From Pseudomonadota bacterium (GTDB lineage Bacteria; Pseudomonadota; Gammaproteobacteria; Xanthomonadales; Xanthomonadaceae): a stretch of DNA of 13,877 nucleotides. The translations under genes were made by a program, and so were the position numbers. Positions 1 through 8,200 of the stretch are shown here, piece by piece. Under the pieces are notes generated by a model that did not search any database, had not been told where the DNA came from, and saw only the letters and a program-made list of their open reading frames with translations. The stretch lies in NCBI GenBank assembly GCA_023425225.1, contig JAFADB010000098.1, positions 1 through 13,877 of the forward strand, given 5' to 3'. Within the stretch, counting starts at the first letter, position 1, and the number at the start of each line of letters is the position of its first letter.

Positions 1-123
1 GGCGGCGCCTACCTGCTGAAGAACGTCGCCAGCCTGGCCGAGGCGCAGGCGATCGTCGCGGGCGATCCGCTGGCGGTCCACGGCAGCTCCGATCTCGTCG
101 TCCACGAATGGAACACGCGCTGA
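1..123 (+). CDS. YciI-like (YCII-related) protein, 3' end only
   Basis: Reading from the first base gives 40 codons ending at TGA (121-123). The visible C-terminus begins GGAYLLKNVASLAEAQAIVA and ends in HEWNTR. The pattern of a glycine-rich beta strand, an SLAEAQAIVAGDP helix and a final strand ending in EWN is typical of YciI/YCII-related small ferredoxin-like domain proteins. Their biochemical role is mostly unknown; a few members act in ring cleavage or dehalogenation. The 5' part, including the conserved His-Asp region, lies outside the window, so the family call rests on the tail alone. The stop overlaps an ATG by one base (TGATG, 121-125), which opens a mini-ORF leading to proB, suggesting the gene is cotranscribed with proBA. 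In xanthomonads the arginine gene cluster usually lies just upstream of proBA; that is recalled, not visible here. Confidence 0.6.
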   Translation, partial: GGAYLLKNVASLAEAQAIVAGDPLAVHGSSDLVVHEWNTR

Positions 124-157
124 TGGAATCCACGTCGATGCAGCAGGCGTCGCTGCG

Positions 158-161
<4 letters not shown>
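123..161 (+). CDS. 12-codon mini-ORF bridging the yciI-like gene and proB
   Basis: An ATG at 123-125 overlaps the preceding gene's stop by one base. It opens a 12-codon frame (MESTSMQQASLR) whose TGA at 159-161 overlaps the proB ATG at 158-160 as ATGA. No clear Shine-Dalgarno sequence precedes it, so translation would depend on reinitiation after the upstream stop. A real peptide product is unlikely to matter. If translated, its role would be to carry ribosomes to proB. The double overlap could be chance in a 34-base gap. Confidence 0.2.
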
Positions 162-1302
<1,141 letters not shown>

Positions 1303-1306
<4 letters not shown>

Positions 1307-1317
1307 GCGCGGCCTAC
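1303..1317 (+). repeat. Small hairpin over the proB stop codon
   Basis: GTAGGC (1303-1308) and GCCTAC (1312-1317) form a perfect 6-bp stem with a three-base loop. The proB stop TAG (1304-1306) lies inside the left arm. There is no T-run, so it is not a terminator. It sits 45 bases before the proA start and could influence ribosome release, reinitiation or mRNA processing; a chance GC-rich palindrome is also possible. Confidence 0.4.
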
Positions 1318-1361
1318 GCAGCTCCCACGGGACACCTCGTCCGCCTCATCCGAGCCATGCC

Positions 1362-2618
1362 ATGACCTCAGACATCAAGACCCAGGCCCTGCAGTGCCGC
1401 GACGCCGCACAGACGCTGGCGCAGCTGTCGGCCGATGCGAAGCATGCGCTGATCGATTCGATGGCCTCGGCGCTGGAAGCCGACAGCGAGGCGATCCTGG
1501 CGGCCAATGCGCAGGACCTCGACGCCGCGCGCGCGAAAGGCGTGGGCAGCGCGATGCTGGACCGCCTGGCGCTGGACCCCAAGCGGCTCGCCGGCATCGC
1601 CGCCGCGCTGCGCGAGGTGGCCGCGCTGCCGGATCCCGTCGGCCAGGTGACCCGCGACGACGTGCGCCCCAACGGTATCCGCGTGCAGAAGGTGCGCGTG
1701 CCGCTGGGCGTGATCGCGATGATCTACGAGGCCCGCCCCAACGTCACCGCCGATGCCGCGGCGCTGTGCATCAAGGCCGGCAACGGCGTGATCCTGCGCG
1801 GCGGCTCGGAGGCGATCCATTCCAACACCGCGATCGCCGCGTCGCTCAAGCGCGCCCTGTCGCAGGCCGGCGTGCCCGAGGCGGCGCTGACCCTGGTCAC
1901 CGACCTGCGCCGCGAGACCATGCTGGAACTGCTGCAGCTCAACGACATCGTCGACCTGGCGATCCCGCGCGGCGGCGAGGGCCTGATCCGTTTCGTCGCC
2001 GAGCACGCGCGGGTGCCGGTGATCAAGCACTACAAGGGCGTATGCCACCTGTTCGTCGATGCCGGCGCCGACGTGGCGCTGGCGACCCGGTTGCTGGTGG
2101 ACGGCAAGGTCTCGCGGCCGGCGGCGTGCAACTCGCTGGAAACGCTGCTGGTGCATCGCGACATCGCCGCGGACTTCCTGCCCGGCGCCATCGCCGAACT
2201 GCGCCGGCGCGGCGTGGAGGTGCGCGGCGACGAACGCACGCGCGCCCTGGTGCCCGACGTCGTCCCCGCGCGCGACGAGGACTATGCCGCCGAGTTCCTC
2301 GACCTGGTGATCGCCGTGCGCGTGGTCGACTCGCTGGACGGGGCGATCGCCCACATCCGTCACTACGGCTCGGACCACACCGAGGTCATCGCCACGCGCG
2401 ACGCCGGCCATGCCGAGGCGTTCGTGCAGGCGATGCGCTCGGCGGTGGTGATGGTCAATGCCTCCTCGCGCTTCTCCGACGGCGGCGAACTGGGATTGGG
2501 CGCGGAGATCGGCATCTCCACCACGCGCCTGCATGCCTATGGCCCGATGGGCCTGGAGGCGCTGACCGTGGAGCGCTTCGTGGTGCACGGGGAAGGGCAG
2601 ACCCGCAACATTCCGTAG
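1362..2618 (+). CDS. proA: Gamma-glutamyl phosphate reductase (glutamate-5-semialdehyde dehydrogenase)
   Basis: ProA reduces gamma-glutamyl phosphate with NADPH to glutamate-5-semialdehyde, which cyclises to pyrroline-5-carboxylate for the last proline enzyme (ProC, not in the window). The length of 418 residues matches the family (417 in E. coli). The fold is aldehyde dehydrogenase-like. Visible signatures are VPLGVIAMIYEARPNVT (113-129), NGVILRGGSEA (141-151) and KHYKGVCH (222-229). RPAACNSLETLLVH carries the catalytic cysteine, C256, which aligns with Cys255 of the Thermotoga maritima enzyme. The ProA signature V-x5-A-I-x-H-I-x2-Y-G-S-x-H-T-E-x-I is complete at 322-343. The ATG at 1362 is preceded by a weak GAG Shine-Dalgarno; an out-of-frame ATG lies 5 bases upstream. 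The gene follows proB closely and the two enzymes are expected to work together on the unstable acyl phosphate. Confidence 0.97.
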   Translation: MTSDIKTQALQCRDAAQTLAQLSADAKHALIDSMASALEADSEAILAANAQDLDAARAKGVGSAMLDRLALDPKRLAGIAAALREVAALPDPVGQVTRDDVRPNGIRVQKVRVPLGVIAMIYEARPNVTADAAALCIKAGNGVILRGGSEAIHSNTAIAASLKRALSQAGVPEAALTLVTDLRRETMLELLQLNDIVDLAIPRGGEGLIRFVAEHARVPVIKHYKGVCHLFVDAGADVALATRLLVDGKVSRPAACNSLETLLVHRDIAADFLPGAIAELRRRGVEVRGDERTRALVPDVVPARDEDYAAEFLDLVIAVRVVDSLDGAIAHIRHYGSDHTEVIATRDAGHAEAFVQAMRSAVVMVNASSRFSDGGELGLGAEIGISTTRLHAYGPMGLEALTVERFVVHGEGQTRNIP

Positions 2619-2714
2619 CCGGGGACACGCCCCGACGTCCGGTAAACCCGGGCTCCGCGCGTCGCCGCGGCGGCGTGAGCCGCGACGGGGAGGTTGCCGG
2701 GCAGGCTGTTTCGC

Positions 2715-2737
2715 GGCCCGCGCCGCTCCCGCGGGCC
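2715..2737 (+). repeat. GC-rich inverted repeat between proA and the hydrolase gene
   Basis: GGCCCGCG (2715-2722) and CGCGGGCC (2730-2737) form a perfect 8-bp stem with a 7-base loop in the 163-base gap after proA. No T-tract follows, so it is at best a factor-dependent or weak terminator, or an mRNA 3'-end stabiliser for proBA. TAAAGT (about 2748-2753), just downstream, is a poor -10-like hexamer without a convincing -35, so I do not call a promoter for the next gene. Confidence 0.4.
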
Positions 2738-2781
2738 AACGGCGCGGTAAAGTCTGACGTTCCTTTTCCTGGAGCTGGCCG

Positions 2782-4692
2782 ATGCGCGTCCCCAACCTCT
2801 GCCTTGCCTTTCTGCTGTCGCTTGCGCTGGCCGATGCCGGTGCACAGACCGCGCCGACCACGCCGGACATCACCGGCAAGGACTTCGTCGCGCCCGAGCA
2901 GGACTTCGACTACGACAAGCGCGAGGTGATGGTCCCGATGCGCGACGGGGTCAAGCTGTACACGGTGATCGTCGTGCCCAAGGGCGCGCGCAATGCCCCG
3001 ATCCTGCTCACCCGTACCCCCTACGACGCCAAGGGCAACGCCTCGCGCAACTACTCCGGCAAGCGCAGCGCCATCCTGCCGGTGGGCGACGAGGTGTTCA
3101 CCGAGGACGGCTACATCCGCGTTTACCAGGACGTGCGCGGCAAGCACGGTTCGGAAGGCGAATACGTGATGAACCGGCCGCTGCGCGGCGCGCTCAACGA
3201 CACCGAGGTGGACCATTCCACCGATGCCTGGGACACCATCGACTGGCTGGTCAAGCACGTGCCCGAGTCCAACGGCAAGGTCGGCATGATCGGCTCGTCC
3301 TATCCAGGCTTCACCGTGGTGATGGCGCTGATCGATCCGCATCCGGCGCTGAAGGCGGCCGCACCGCAGAGCCCGATGGTCGACGGCTGGATGGGCGACG
3401 ACTGGTTCAGCTATGGCGCCTTCCGCCAGACCATGCTCGATTACTTCGTTGGCCAGACCTCCCGGCGCGGACGCGGCGGCAGCATCGCCCACGGCGGACC
3501 GGACGACTACGCCAACTACCTGCGCATCGGCTCGGCCGGCGACTTCGCCCGCAAGGCCGGGCTGGAGCAGCTGCCGTTCTGGCGCAAGATCTCCGAGCAC
3601 CCGGCCTACGACGCGTTCTGGCAGGGCCAGGCGCTGGACCGGATCATGGCCGACCGGCCGCTCAAGGTCCCGACCATGTGGATCCAGGGCCTGTGGGACC
3701 AGGAGGACATGTGGGGCGCCATCCACACCTACGCGGCGATGGAGCCCAAGGACCGCGGCAACGACCGCAACTTCCTGGTGATGGGCCCGTGGCGGCACAG
3801 CCAGGTCAACTACGACGGCAGCAGCCTCGGTGCGCTTAAGTGGGATGGCGACACCGCCTACAAGTTCCGCCGCGACGTGCTCAAGCCGTTCTTCGACCAG
3901 TACCTCAAGGACGGCGCGCCCAAGGCCGACACCCCGCCGGTGCTGATCTACAACACCGCGCTGGATCGCTGGGACCGCTACACGGCGTGGCCGCAGAGCT
4001 GCGAGAAGGGCTGCAACGCCAAGGCCAGGCCGCTGTACCTGGCCCCGGGCGCTGGACTGTCGTTTAACGCGCCGAACGGGCAGGGCACCGCGTACGAGGA
4101 GTACGTCTCCGATCCGGCCAAGCCGGTGCCGTACCGGCCGCGCCCGATCGACCCGGCCGACCGCGCCGGCTGGCAGGCCTGGCTGGTCGAGGACCAGCGC
4201 TTCGTCGACGGCCGCACCGACGTGCTTACCTTCGTCAGCGAGCCGCTGACCGAACCGCTGCGCGTGGCCGGCGTGCCCCAGGCCAACCTGTTCGCCTCCA
4301 CCAGCGGCAGCGACAGCGATTGGGTGGTCAAGCTGATCGACGTCTACCCGGACGAGTACCCGGCGCGGCCGGAGATGGGCGGCTACCAGCTGCCGCTGTC
4401 GCTGACGATGTTCCGCGGCCGCTATCGCGAGAGCTTCGAGCACCCCAAGGCGATCGAGGCGGACAAGCCGCTGCCGTACCGCTTCGGCATGCCGGCGGTG
4501 AACCACGTGTTCCTGCCCGGACACCGGGTGATGGTGCAGGTGCAGTCCACGCTGTTCCCGTTGTACGACCGCAACCCGCAGACCTTCGTGCCCAACATCT
4601 TCTTCGCCAAGCCCGAGGACTATCGCAAGGCGACCCAGCGCGTGTGGCACGCGCCGCAGGCGGCCAGCTACATCGAGTTGCCGGTGATGTGA
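2782..4692 (+). CDS. aehA: Secreted alpha-amino acid ester hydrolase (CocE/NonD-type alpha/beta hydrolase)
   Basis: The 636-residue product resembles the alpha-amino acid ester hydrolases (AEH) of Xanthomonas citri and Acetobacter turbidans. These are periplasmic serine hydrolases that cleave esters, and beta-lactam amides such as ampicillin, bearing a free alpha-amino group. Residues 1-22 form a signal peptide ending ADAGAQ-T. The catalytic domain has VPMRDGVKLY (51-60), nucleophile S173 in GSSYPG, acid D306 in GLWDQED and H339 in GPWRHS. Oxyanion tyrosines Y81 and Y174 and the amino-group-binding carboxylates D207, E308 and D309 are all present. As I recall them, the X. citri positions (S174, D307, H340, Y82, Y175, D208, E309, D310) differ by one throughout. 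A C-terminal jelly-roll domain runs from about 430 to 636. GGAG (2771-2774) lies 7 bases before the ATG. The alternative annotation is a generic X-Pro dipeptidyl-peptidase/CocE hydrolase. The gene name follows the A. turbidans gene. Confidence 0.9.
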   Translation: MRVPNLCLAFLLSLALADAGAQTAPTTPDITGKDFVAPEQDFDYDKREVMVPMRDGVKLYTVIVVPKGARNAPILLTRTPYDAKGNASRNYSGKRSAILPVGDEVFTEDGYIRVYQDVRGKHGSEGEYVMNRPLRGALNDTEVDHSTDAWDTIDWLVKHVPESNGKVGMIGSSYPGFTVVMALIDPHPALKAAAPQSPMVDGWMGDDWFSYGAFRQTMLDYFVGQTSRRGRGGSIAHGGPDDYANYLRIGSAGDFARKAGLEQLPFWRKISEHPAYDAFWQGQALDRIMADRPLKVPTMWIQGLWDQEDMWGAIHTYAAMEPKDRGNDRNFLVMGPWRHSQVNYDGSSLGALKWDGDTAYKFRRDVLKPFFDQYLKDGAPKADTPPVLIYNTALDRWDRYTAWPQSCEKGCNAKARPLYLAPGAGLSFNAPNGQGTAYEEYVSDPAKPVPYRPRPIDPADRAGWQAWLVEDQRFVDGRTDVLTFVSEPLTEPLRVAGVPQANLFASTSGSDSDWVVKLIDVYPDEYPARPEMGGYQLPLSLTMFRGRYRESFEHPKAIEADKPLPYRFGMPAVNHVFLPGHRVMVQVQSTLFPLYDRNPQTFVPNIFFAKPEDYRKATQRVWHAPQAASYIELPVM

Positions 4693-4712
4693 GGTACCGT
4701 CGACGCGCCTTG

Positions 4713-4736
4713 CGCCGCCATCGTCCGGTGGCGGCG
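4713..4736 (+). repeat. Hairpin downstream of the ester hydrolase gene
   Basis: CGCCGCCA (4713-4720) and TGGCGGCG (4729-4736) make a perfect 8-bp stem with an 8-base loop, starting 20 bases after the hydrolase stop. The position suits a transcription end, but there is no T-run, so it is not a standard intrinsic terminator. Confidence 0.4.
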
Positions 4737-4822
4737 TGACGCGGGTCGCCGTTCGCCGCTCCGTTCATCCGCGGTTTGCCTCGCCGATCGCCTGCGCATG
4801 CGGGACTTGCAGGCGCTGCACA

Positions 4823-4851
4823 GCGCGCGGGTTTCCCGCGCGCAAACCCGC
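4823..4851 (+). repeat. Overlapping, mutually exclusive inverted repeats
   Basis: GCGCGCGGG (4823-4831) pairs perfectly with CCCGCGCGC (4835-4843) around a TTT loop. GCGGGTTT (4827-4834), which includes that loop, also pairs perfectly with AAACCCGC (4844-4851). The two stems share bases and cannot form together. They lie about 150 bases upstream of the acyltransferase start. A small RNA switch or a transcription end is conceivable, but no T-run or ligand-binding core was recognised. Confidence 0.4.
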
Positions 4852-5003
4852 CAGCGCCCGCCAACAGGGCATCTGCCGCCTGCCGGAGGCGATATCCGCT
4901 GCGCAGGACGCGCATGCGATCGCCGCCGTCGCCCGTCTGCGACTGCCGCGGCATCCCGTCTCCCTGCCTTGACCTCGCCGGCGAGCGCCCTAAGGTAAAA
5001 ACG

Positions 5004-6026
5004 ATGGGTTTGCGAGACGGCAGGATAGACGCGGCCAAGTTCGTGCTGGTCGTGATGGTGGTGATTGGTCACCTTGTCGAGCGTGGCCAGGTGGATGCTG
5101 GCCAGCTCGTGTATCGATGGATCTACCTGTTCCACATGCCGGCCTTCATCTTCCTCTCGGGCCTGGTTAGTTCCGAGGTGGTCGACGGCCGCCGCGGCGC
5201 GCGGCTGGCGGCGCTGGTGGTGCTGCCCTACCTGTTCCACCAGGGCGTGGCCCAGGGACTGGATGCATGGCTGTCCGGCCACGCGTTCGGCTATGCGCCG
5301 GGCACGCCCTATTGGGCGCTGTGGTACCTGATGAGCCTGTGCTTCTGGCGCCTCGCGCTGCCGGTGGCGATGGGCACCGGCGTACCGCTGCTGTTGGCCG
5401 TGGCGGCCAGCCTGGCCGCGGGTCTGGTGCCGGATTTCGGCTACCCCTGGTCGTCGTCGCGAACGCTGGTGTTCTTCCCGTTCTTCGTCCTCGGCCACCT
5501 GTACGCCCGGCAGGGCGGGATCCGGTTGCCGCGACGGTCGCTGCTGCTCGGGAGCGCCGGATTGGCCGCAGTCGCGGTGATCGCCATCGTCTGCCGGAAG
5601 GTGCCGCTGGCCTGGCTCTATGGCGCCGAGCCGTATGCGGTGTTCGCCGCGTCCGCGCCGGCCGGGATGTCGCTGCGGGCGTTGCAGCTGGCCGTCGGCG
5701 TGATCGGCGCGTTCTCCCTGTTCGCGCTGGTGCCGGCCGCCGCCCCGTTGGTGAAGCTGGGCCGGCACACCATGGCGATCTTCATCACCCACATCTATCT
5801 GTTGATGCTGCTGCAGGCCGGCGGCTGGCTGGAGCGTCTGCAGCGGCTGGCGGACCTGCCGGCGGCCGTGGTGCTGGTGGCCATCGCCATGGCGGTCAGC
5901 CTGCTGGCGGTCGCCTTCGGCAGGCTGGTGCCCTGGGTGTTCGACTTCACCTGGCTGCTCGATGCGCTCGGCCGGCTTGTGCAGGGTCGCGCCGGCTGCC
6001 GGGCGTCGCAGAGCGGTTCTAGGTAG
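5004..6026 (+). CDS. Integral membrane acyltransferase-3 family protein (fucose 4-O-acetylase-like)
   Basis: The 340-residue, multi-pass membrane protein belongs to the acyltransferase-3 family, resembling the NolL/fucose 4-O-acetylase group (COG3594). These proteins transfer acyl groups, usually acetyl, to sugars of surface polysaccharides or glycolipids. The N-terminal helix carries RDGRIDAAKF...VVIGH, with conserved D9, K12 and the essential-type histidine H23. FHMPAFIFLSG (43-53) and WALWYLMSLCFW (104-115) are also family-typical. A late LGRHTMAIFITHIYLLMLL resembles the usual 'xFxxHxxxL' end helix. About ten hydrophobic segments are visible. The frame opens further upstream to 4776, but that extension is low-complexity; the ATG at 5004 with TAAGG 8 bases upstream starts right at the family motif. 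No glycan-synthesis genes are adjacent, so the acceptor cannot be inferred. Confidence 0.85.
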   Translation: MGLRDGRIDAAKFVLVVMVVIGHLVERGQVDAGQLVYRWIYLFHMPAFIFLSGLVSSEVVDGRRGARLAALVVLPYLFHQGVAQGLDAWLSGHAFGYAPGTPYWALWYLMSLCFWRLALPVAMGTGVPLLLAVAASLAAGLVPDFGYPWSSSRTLVFFPFFVLGHLYARQGGIRLPRRSLLLGSAGLAAVAVIAIVCRKVPLAWLYGAEPYAVFAASAPAGMSLRALQLAVGVIGAFSLFALVPAAAPLVKLGRHTMAIFITHIYLLMLLQAGGWLERLQRLADLPAAVVLVAIAMAVSLLAVAFGRLVPWVFDFTWLLDALGRLVQGRAGCRASQSGSR

Positions 6027-6137
6027 GCCGTCCGGCGCCTCCCGTTGCGGCGACGGTGGATCGCCGGCCGCCCGGCCAGTCCTCGCGATTGCCGGCAGAA
6101 CCGGGGAGTCAGTCGGCCCAGCAACCGCCCGAATGCG

Positions 6138-6171
6138 CAATGATGCCGCCGGTCCGCATCTGCGATCATTG
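6138..6171. promoter_or_regulatory. Dyad upstream of the amino acid permease gene
   Basis: CAATGAT (6138-6144) and ATCATTG (6165-6171) form a perfect 7-bp inverted repeat separated by 20 bases, with an inner GATGC/GCATC pair (6142-6146 and 6156-6160). It is relatively AT-rich for this genome and ends 45 bases before the permease start. It could be a regulator-binding site or a stem in the leader RNA. No known operator was recognised. Confidence 0.3.
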
Positions 6172-6216
6172 ATGGCTTGTGCCGTCGTTTGCGGCGTTCC
6201 ACCGCCAGGTAGGTCC

Positions 6217-7812
6217 ATGTCCCACAGCCGTCTGCGCCGCGAAGTCGGCCCCTTTGCCCTGATGCTCACCGGCCTGGGCTCGATCATCGGCTCCGGCTGG
6301 CTGTTCGGCGCCTGGCGCGCGGCCGGGCTGGCCGGTCCCGGCGCGGTCTGGGCCTGGCTGCTGGGCGCGGCGATCATCACCACCATCGCGCTGTCCTACG
6401 CCGAGCTGGGGGCGATGTTCCCCGAGTCCGGCGGCATGGTGCGCTACAGCCACTATTCGCACGGCTCGCTGGTTGGCTTCATCGCTGGCTGGGCCAACTG
6501 GATCGCCATCGTCTCGGTGATCCCGGTCGAGGCCGAGGCCTCGGTGCAGTACATGGCGTCCTGGCCGTGGCAGTGGGCGCATGACCTGTTCGTGCAGGCG
6601 CCGGGCGGGGCCGGCGAGCTGTCGGTGCCGGGGCTGCTGATCGCCGCGGTGCTGGTGCTGGTCTACTTCCTGCTCAACTTCTGGAGCGTGAAGCTGTTCG
6701 CGCACTCCAATACCGCCATCACCGTGTTCAAGCTGGTGGTGCCGGCGGCTACCGGCCTGGCGCTGATCGCCAGCGGCTTCCACGGCGGGAACTTCCACGT
6801 CGGCATCCATGGCGATGCGCACGTGATCGACTTCGCCGCGGTGCTCACCGCGGTGGCCACCGCCGGCATCGTCTTCAGCTTCAACGGCTTCCAGAGCCCG
6901 GTGAACCTGGCCGGCGAGGCCAGGAACCCCGGGCGCAGCATCCCGTTCGCGGTGCTCGGCTCGATCGCGCTGGCCACGGTGGTCTACCTGATCCTGCAGG
7001 TGGCCTACATCGGCGCGGTGCCGCCGGAACTGCTGGCCAAGGCCGGCTGGCACGGCATCGACTTCCGCTCGCCGTTCGCCGAGCTGGCGATCATCGTCAA
7101 CCTGCACTGGCTGGCGATGCTGCTGTACGTCGATGCCTTCGTCAGCCCGTCCGGCACCGGCATCACTTACACCGCGACCACCGCGCGGATGATCTACGGC
7201 ATGGAGAAGAACGGCACGATGCCGGCGGTGCTGGGCAAGGTCCACGCGCACTGGGGCGTGCCGCGCCCGGCGATGTTCTTCAACCTGGTGGTGTCCTACC
7301 TGTTCCTGTTCTTCTTCCGCGGCTGGGGCACGCTGGCGGCGGTGATCTCGGTGGCGACGATCATCTCCTACCTCACCGGCCCGGTCAGCGCGATGACGCT
7401 GCGCCGCACCGCGCCGGAGATCCATCGCCCGCTGCGCATCGTCGCCATGCCGCTGCTGGCCGGCGTCGCCTTCATGATGGCCACCGAGCTGCTGTACTGG
7501 GCGCGCTGGCCGCTGACCGGCGAGATCATCCTGCTGATGGTGGTGGCGCTGCCGGTGTACTTCTATTACCAGCTGCGGCAGGGCTTCAAGGATTTCCGCC
7601 GCAACCTCAAGGGCGCGGCGTGGATGATCGCCTACCTGCCGGTGATCGCGCTGCTGTCGTGGGCCGGCAGCACCACCTTCGGCGGCCACGGCTACCTGCC
7701 TTACGGCGCCGACCTGGTCGTGGTCGCAGCGGTGGGCCTGGTGTTCTACCTGTGGGGCGTGCGCAGCGGCTGGCGCACGCCGGCGGTGGAACGGGCGGTC
7801 GCGGCGGCGTAG
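6217..7812 (+). CDS. APC-superfamily amino acid permease, YveA (aspartate:proton symporter)-like
   Basis: This 531-residue inner-membrane transporter of about 12-13 helices most resembles Bacillus subtilis YveA, an aspartate:H+ symporter of the APC superfamily. The first helix carries the unwound substrate-binding motif GSIIGSGWLF (21-30). YAELGAMFPESGGMVRYSHY (61-80) is the typical helix 2-3 region. FNGFQSPVNLAGEARNPGRS (about 222-242) corresponds to the helix 6 substrate region and following loop. LNFWSVKLFAHSN, ILQVAYIGAVPPE and YVDAFVSPSGTG match YveA-type segments as I remember them. The chosen ATG has AGGTAGGT (6207-6214) just upstream; the same frame runs open to 5962 but that stretch has no transporter character. 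Substrate specificity, whether acidic or another amino acid, cannot be fixed from sequence alone. No operon partner is evident, and a regulatory-looking dyad lies upstream. Confidence 0.88.
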   Translation: MSHSRLRREVGPFALMLTGLGSIIGSGWLFGAWRAAGLAGPGAVWAWLLGAAIITTIALSYAELGAMFPESGGMVRYSHYSHGSLVGFIAGWANWIAIVSVIPVEAEASVQYMASWPWQWAHDLFVQAPGGAGELSVPGLLIAAVLVLVYFLLNFWSVKLFAHSNTAITVFKLVVPAATGLALIASGFHGGNFHVGIHGDAHVIDFAAVLTAVATAGIVFSFNGFQSPVNLAGEARNPGRSIPFAVLGSIALATVVYLILQVAYIGAVPPELLAKAGWHGIDFRSPFAELAIIVNLHWLAMLLYVDAFVSPSGTGITYTATTARMIYGMEKNGTMPAVLGKVHAHWGVPRPAMFFNLVVSYLFLFFFRGWGTLAAVISVATIISYLTGPVSAMTLRRTAPEIHRPLRIVAMPLLAGVAFMMATELLYWARWPLTGEIILLMVVALPVYFYYQLRQGFKDFRRNLKGAAWMIAYLPVIALLSWAGSTTFGGHGYLPYGADLVVVAAVGLVFYLWGVRSGWRTPAVERAVAAA

Positions 7813-8118
7813 CGAGTAGCGCGCCAGGTTGGCGCTGGCAGGATGGTTTCAGCGGAGCAAGCTCCGCTCCACGGCGGTGCTTCGGCCTTGGCCATGGCGG
7901 TGTGACTGCAGATCCCGCAGAGCCGGTTCGATTTGCGTCCGGCGTGCATAAGGGCCGACCCGTTGCCGGGCCACCGGCTGTCCCAGTTCGAGCACGGCGA
8001 GGATCAACCCAGGATGTGCAGGGCAGGGCAGATCGGAAGCCCGGGCATGGGTTTCCCATACACGCGAATGCGAAGAAGCCGGCGCAAGGCCGGCTTCTTC
8101 GCAAATCCTTGAATCTGT
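7813..8118. other. 306-base gap between permease and tRNA-Pro
   Basis: No gene is supported. Two small perfect inverted repeats follow the permease: GCGCCA/TGGCGC (7821-7826 and 7830-7835) and AGCGGAGC/GCTCCGCT (7851-7858 and 7861-7868). Neither is followed by a T-run. The second resembles short GC-rich palindromes scattered between xanthomonad genes, but only one copy is seen here. The far end holds the strong hairpin at 8069-8103. The permease and tRNA-Pro are convergent, so this is a shared 3' region. Confidence 0.5.
8069..8103 (-). terminator. Strong hairpin after tRNA-Pro, likely transcription terminator
   Basis: TGCGAAGAAGCCGGC (8069-8083) and its exact complement (8089-8103) form a perfect 15-bp stem with a 5-base loop, the strongest inverted repeat in the window. 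It begins 15 bases beyond the tRNA-Pro 3' end and would end tRNA transcription, possibly cydABX read-through, and permease transcription from the other side. The T-tract is poor on both strands, so efficiency by the intrinsic mechanism is uncertain. Confidence 0.7.
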
Positions 8119-8195
<77 letters not shown>

Positions 8196-8200
8196 AAGGA

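Larger units (their letters stand above)
4693..5003. other. 311-base gap between hydrolase and acyltransferase genes
   Basis: I see no convincing gene here. Open frames crossing it are Arg/Ala/Pro-rich and look like out-of-frame GC-rich DNA. It contains the hairpin at 4713-4736, the alternative pairing element at 4823-4851, and the acyltransferase Shine-Dalgarno (TAAGG, 4991-4995). TTGACC (4969-4974) is a good -35 match, but the hexamer 16 bases later (TAAGGT) matches -10 at only three positions and coincides with the Shine-Dalgarno, so a promoter is not established. Confidence 0.5.

Noticed and set aside
1368..2879. Long open frame on the - strand opposite proA
   Set aside because: It is an antisense shadow of proA with no recognisable family and a composition typical of GC-rich complement frames.
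2455..4650. Long open frame on the - strand opposite the ester hydrolase gene
   Set aside because: It is an antisense shadow with His/Val/Arg-rich low-complexity composition and no domain; the + strand protein has a complete catalytic set.
4969..4996. TTGACC-N16-TAAGGT as a promoter for the acyltransferase
   Set aside because: The -10 matches only three of six bases and coincides with the Shine-Dalgarno sequence; good evidence of a start site is lacking.
4776..5003. Upstream extension of the acyltransferase frame (76 extra residues)
   Set aside because: The extension is Arg/Ala/Pro-rich with no domain character. The ATG at 5004 has a Shine-Dalgarno and begins at the family's conserved N-terminus.
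5962..6216. Upstream extension of the permease frame (85 extra residues), overlapping the acyltransferase gene
   Set aside because: No transporter-like sequence lies before residue 1 at 6217, which has AGGTAGGT upstream. The extension overlaps a real gene and spans an intergenic dyad.
7851..7868. AGCGGAGC/GCTCCGCT palindrome as an intrinsic terminator or interspersed repeat family
   Set aside because: No T-run follows, the loop is only two bases for the full stem, and no second copy exists in the window, so neither role can be supported.
8030..8039. AGATCGGAAG, identical to the start of a common Illumina adapter
   Set aside because: Only ten bases match and the following bases differ from the adapter; chance occurrence in unique intergenic sequence is more likely than contamination or misassembly.
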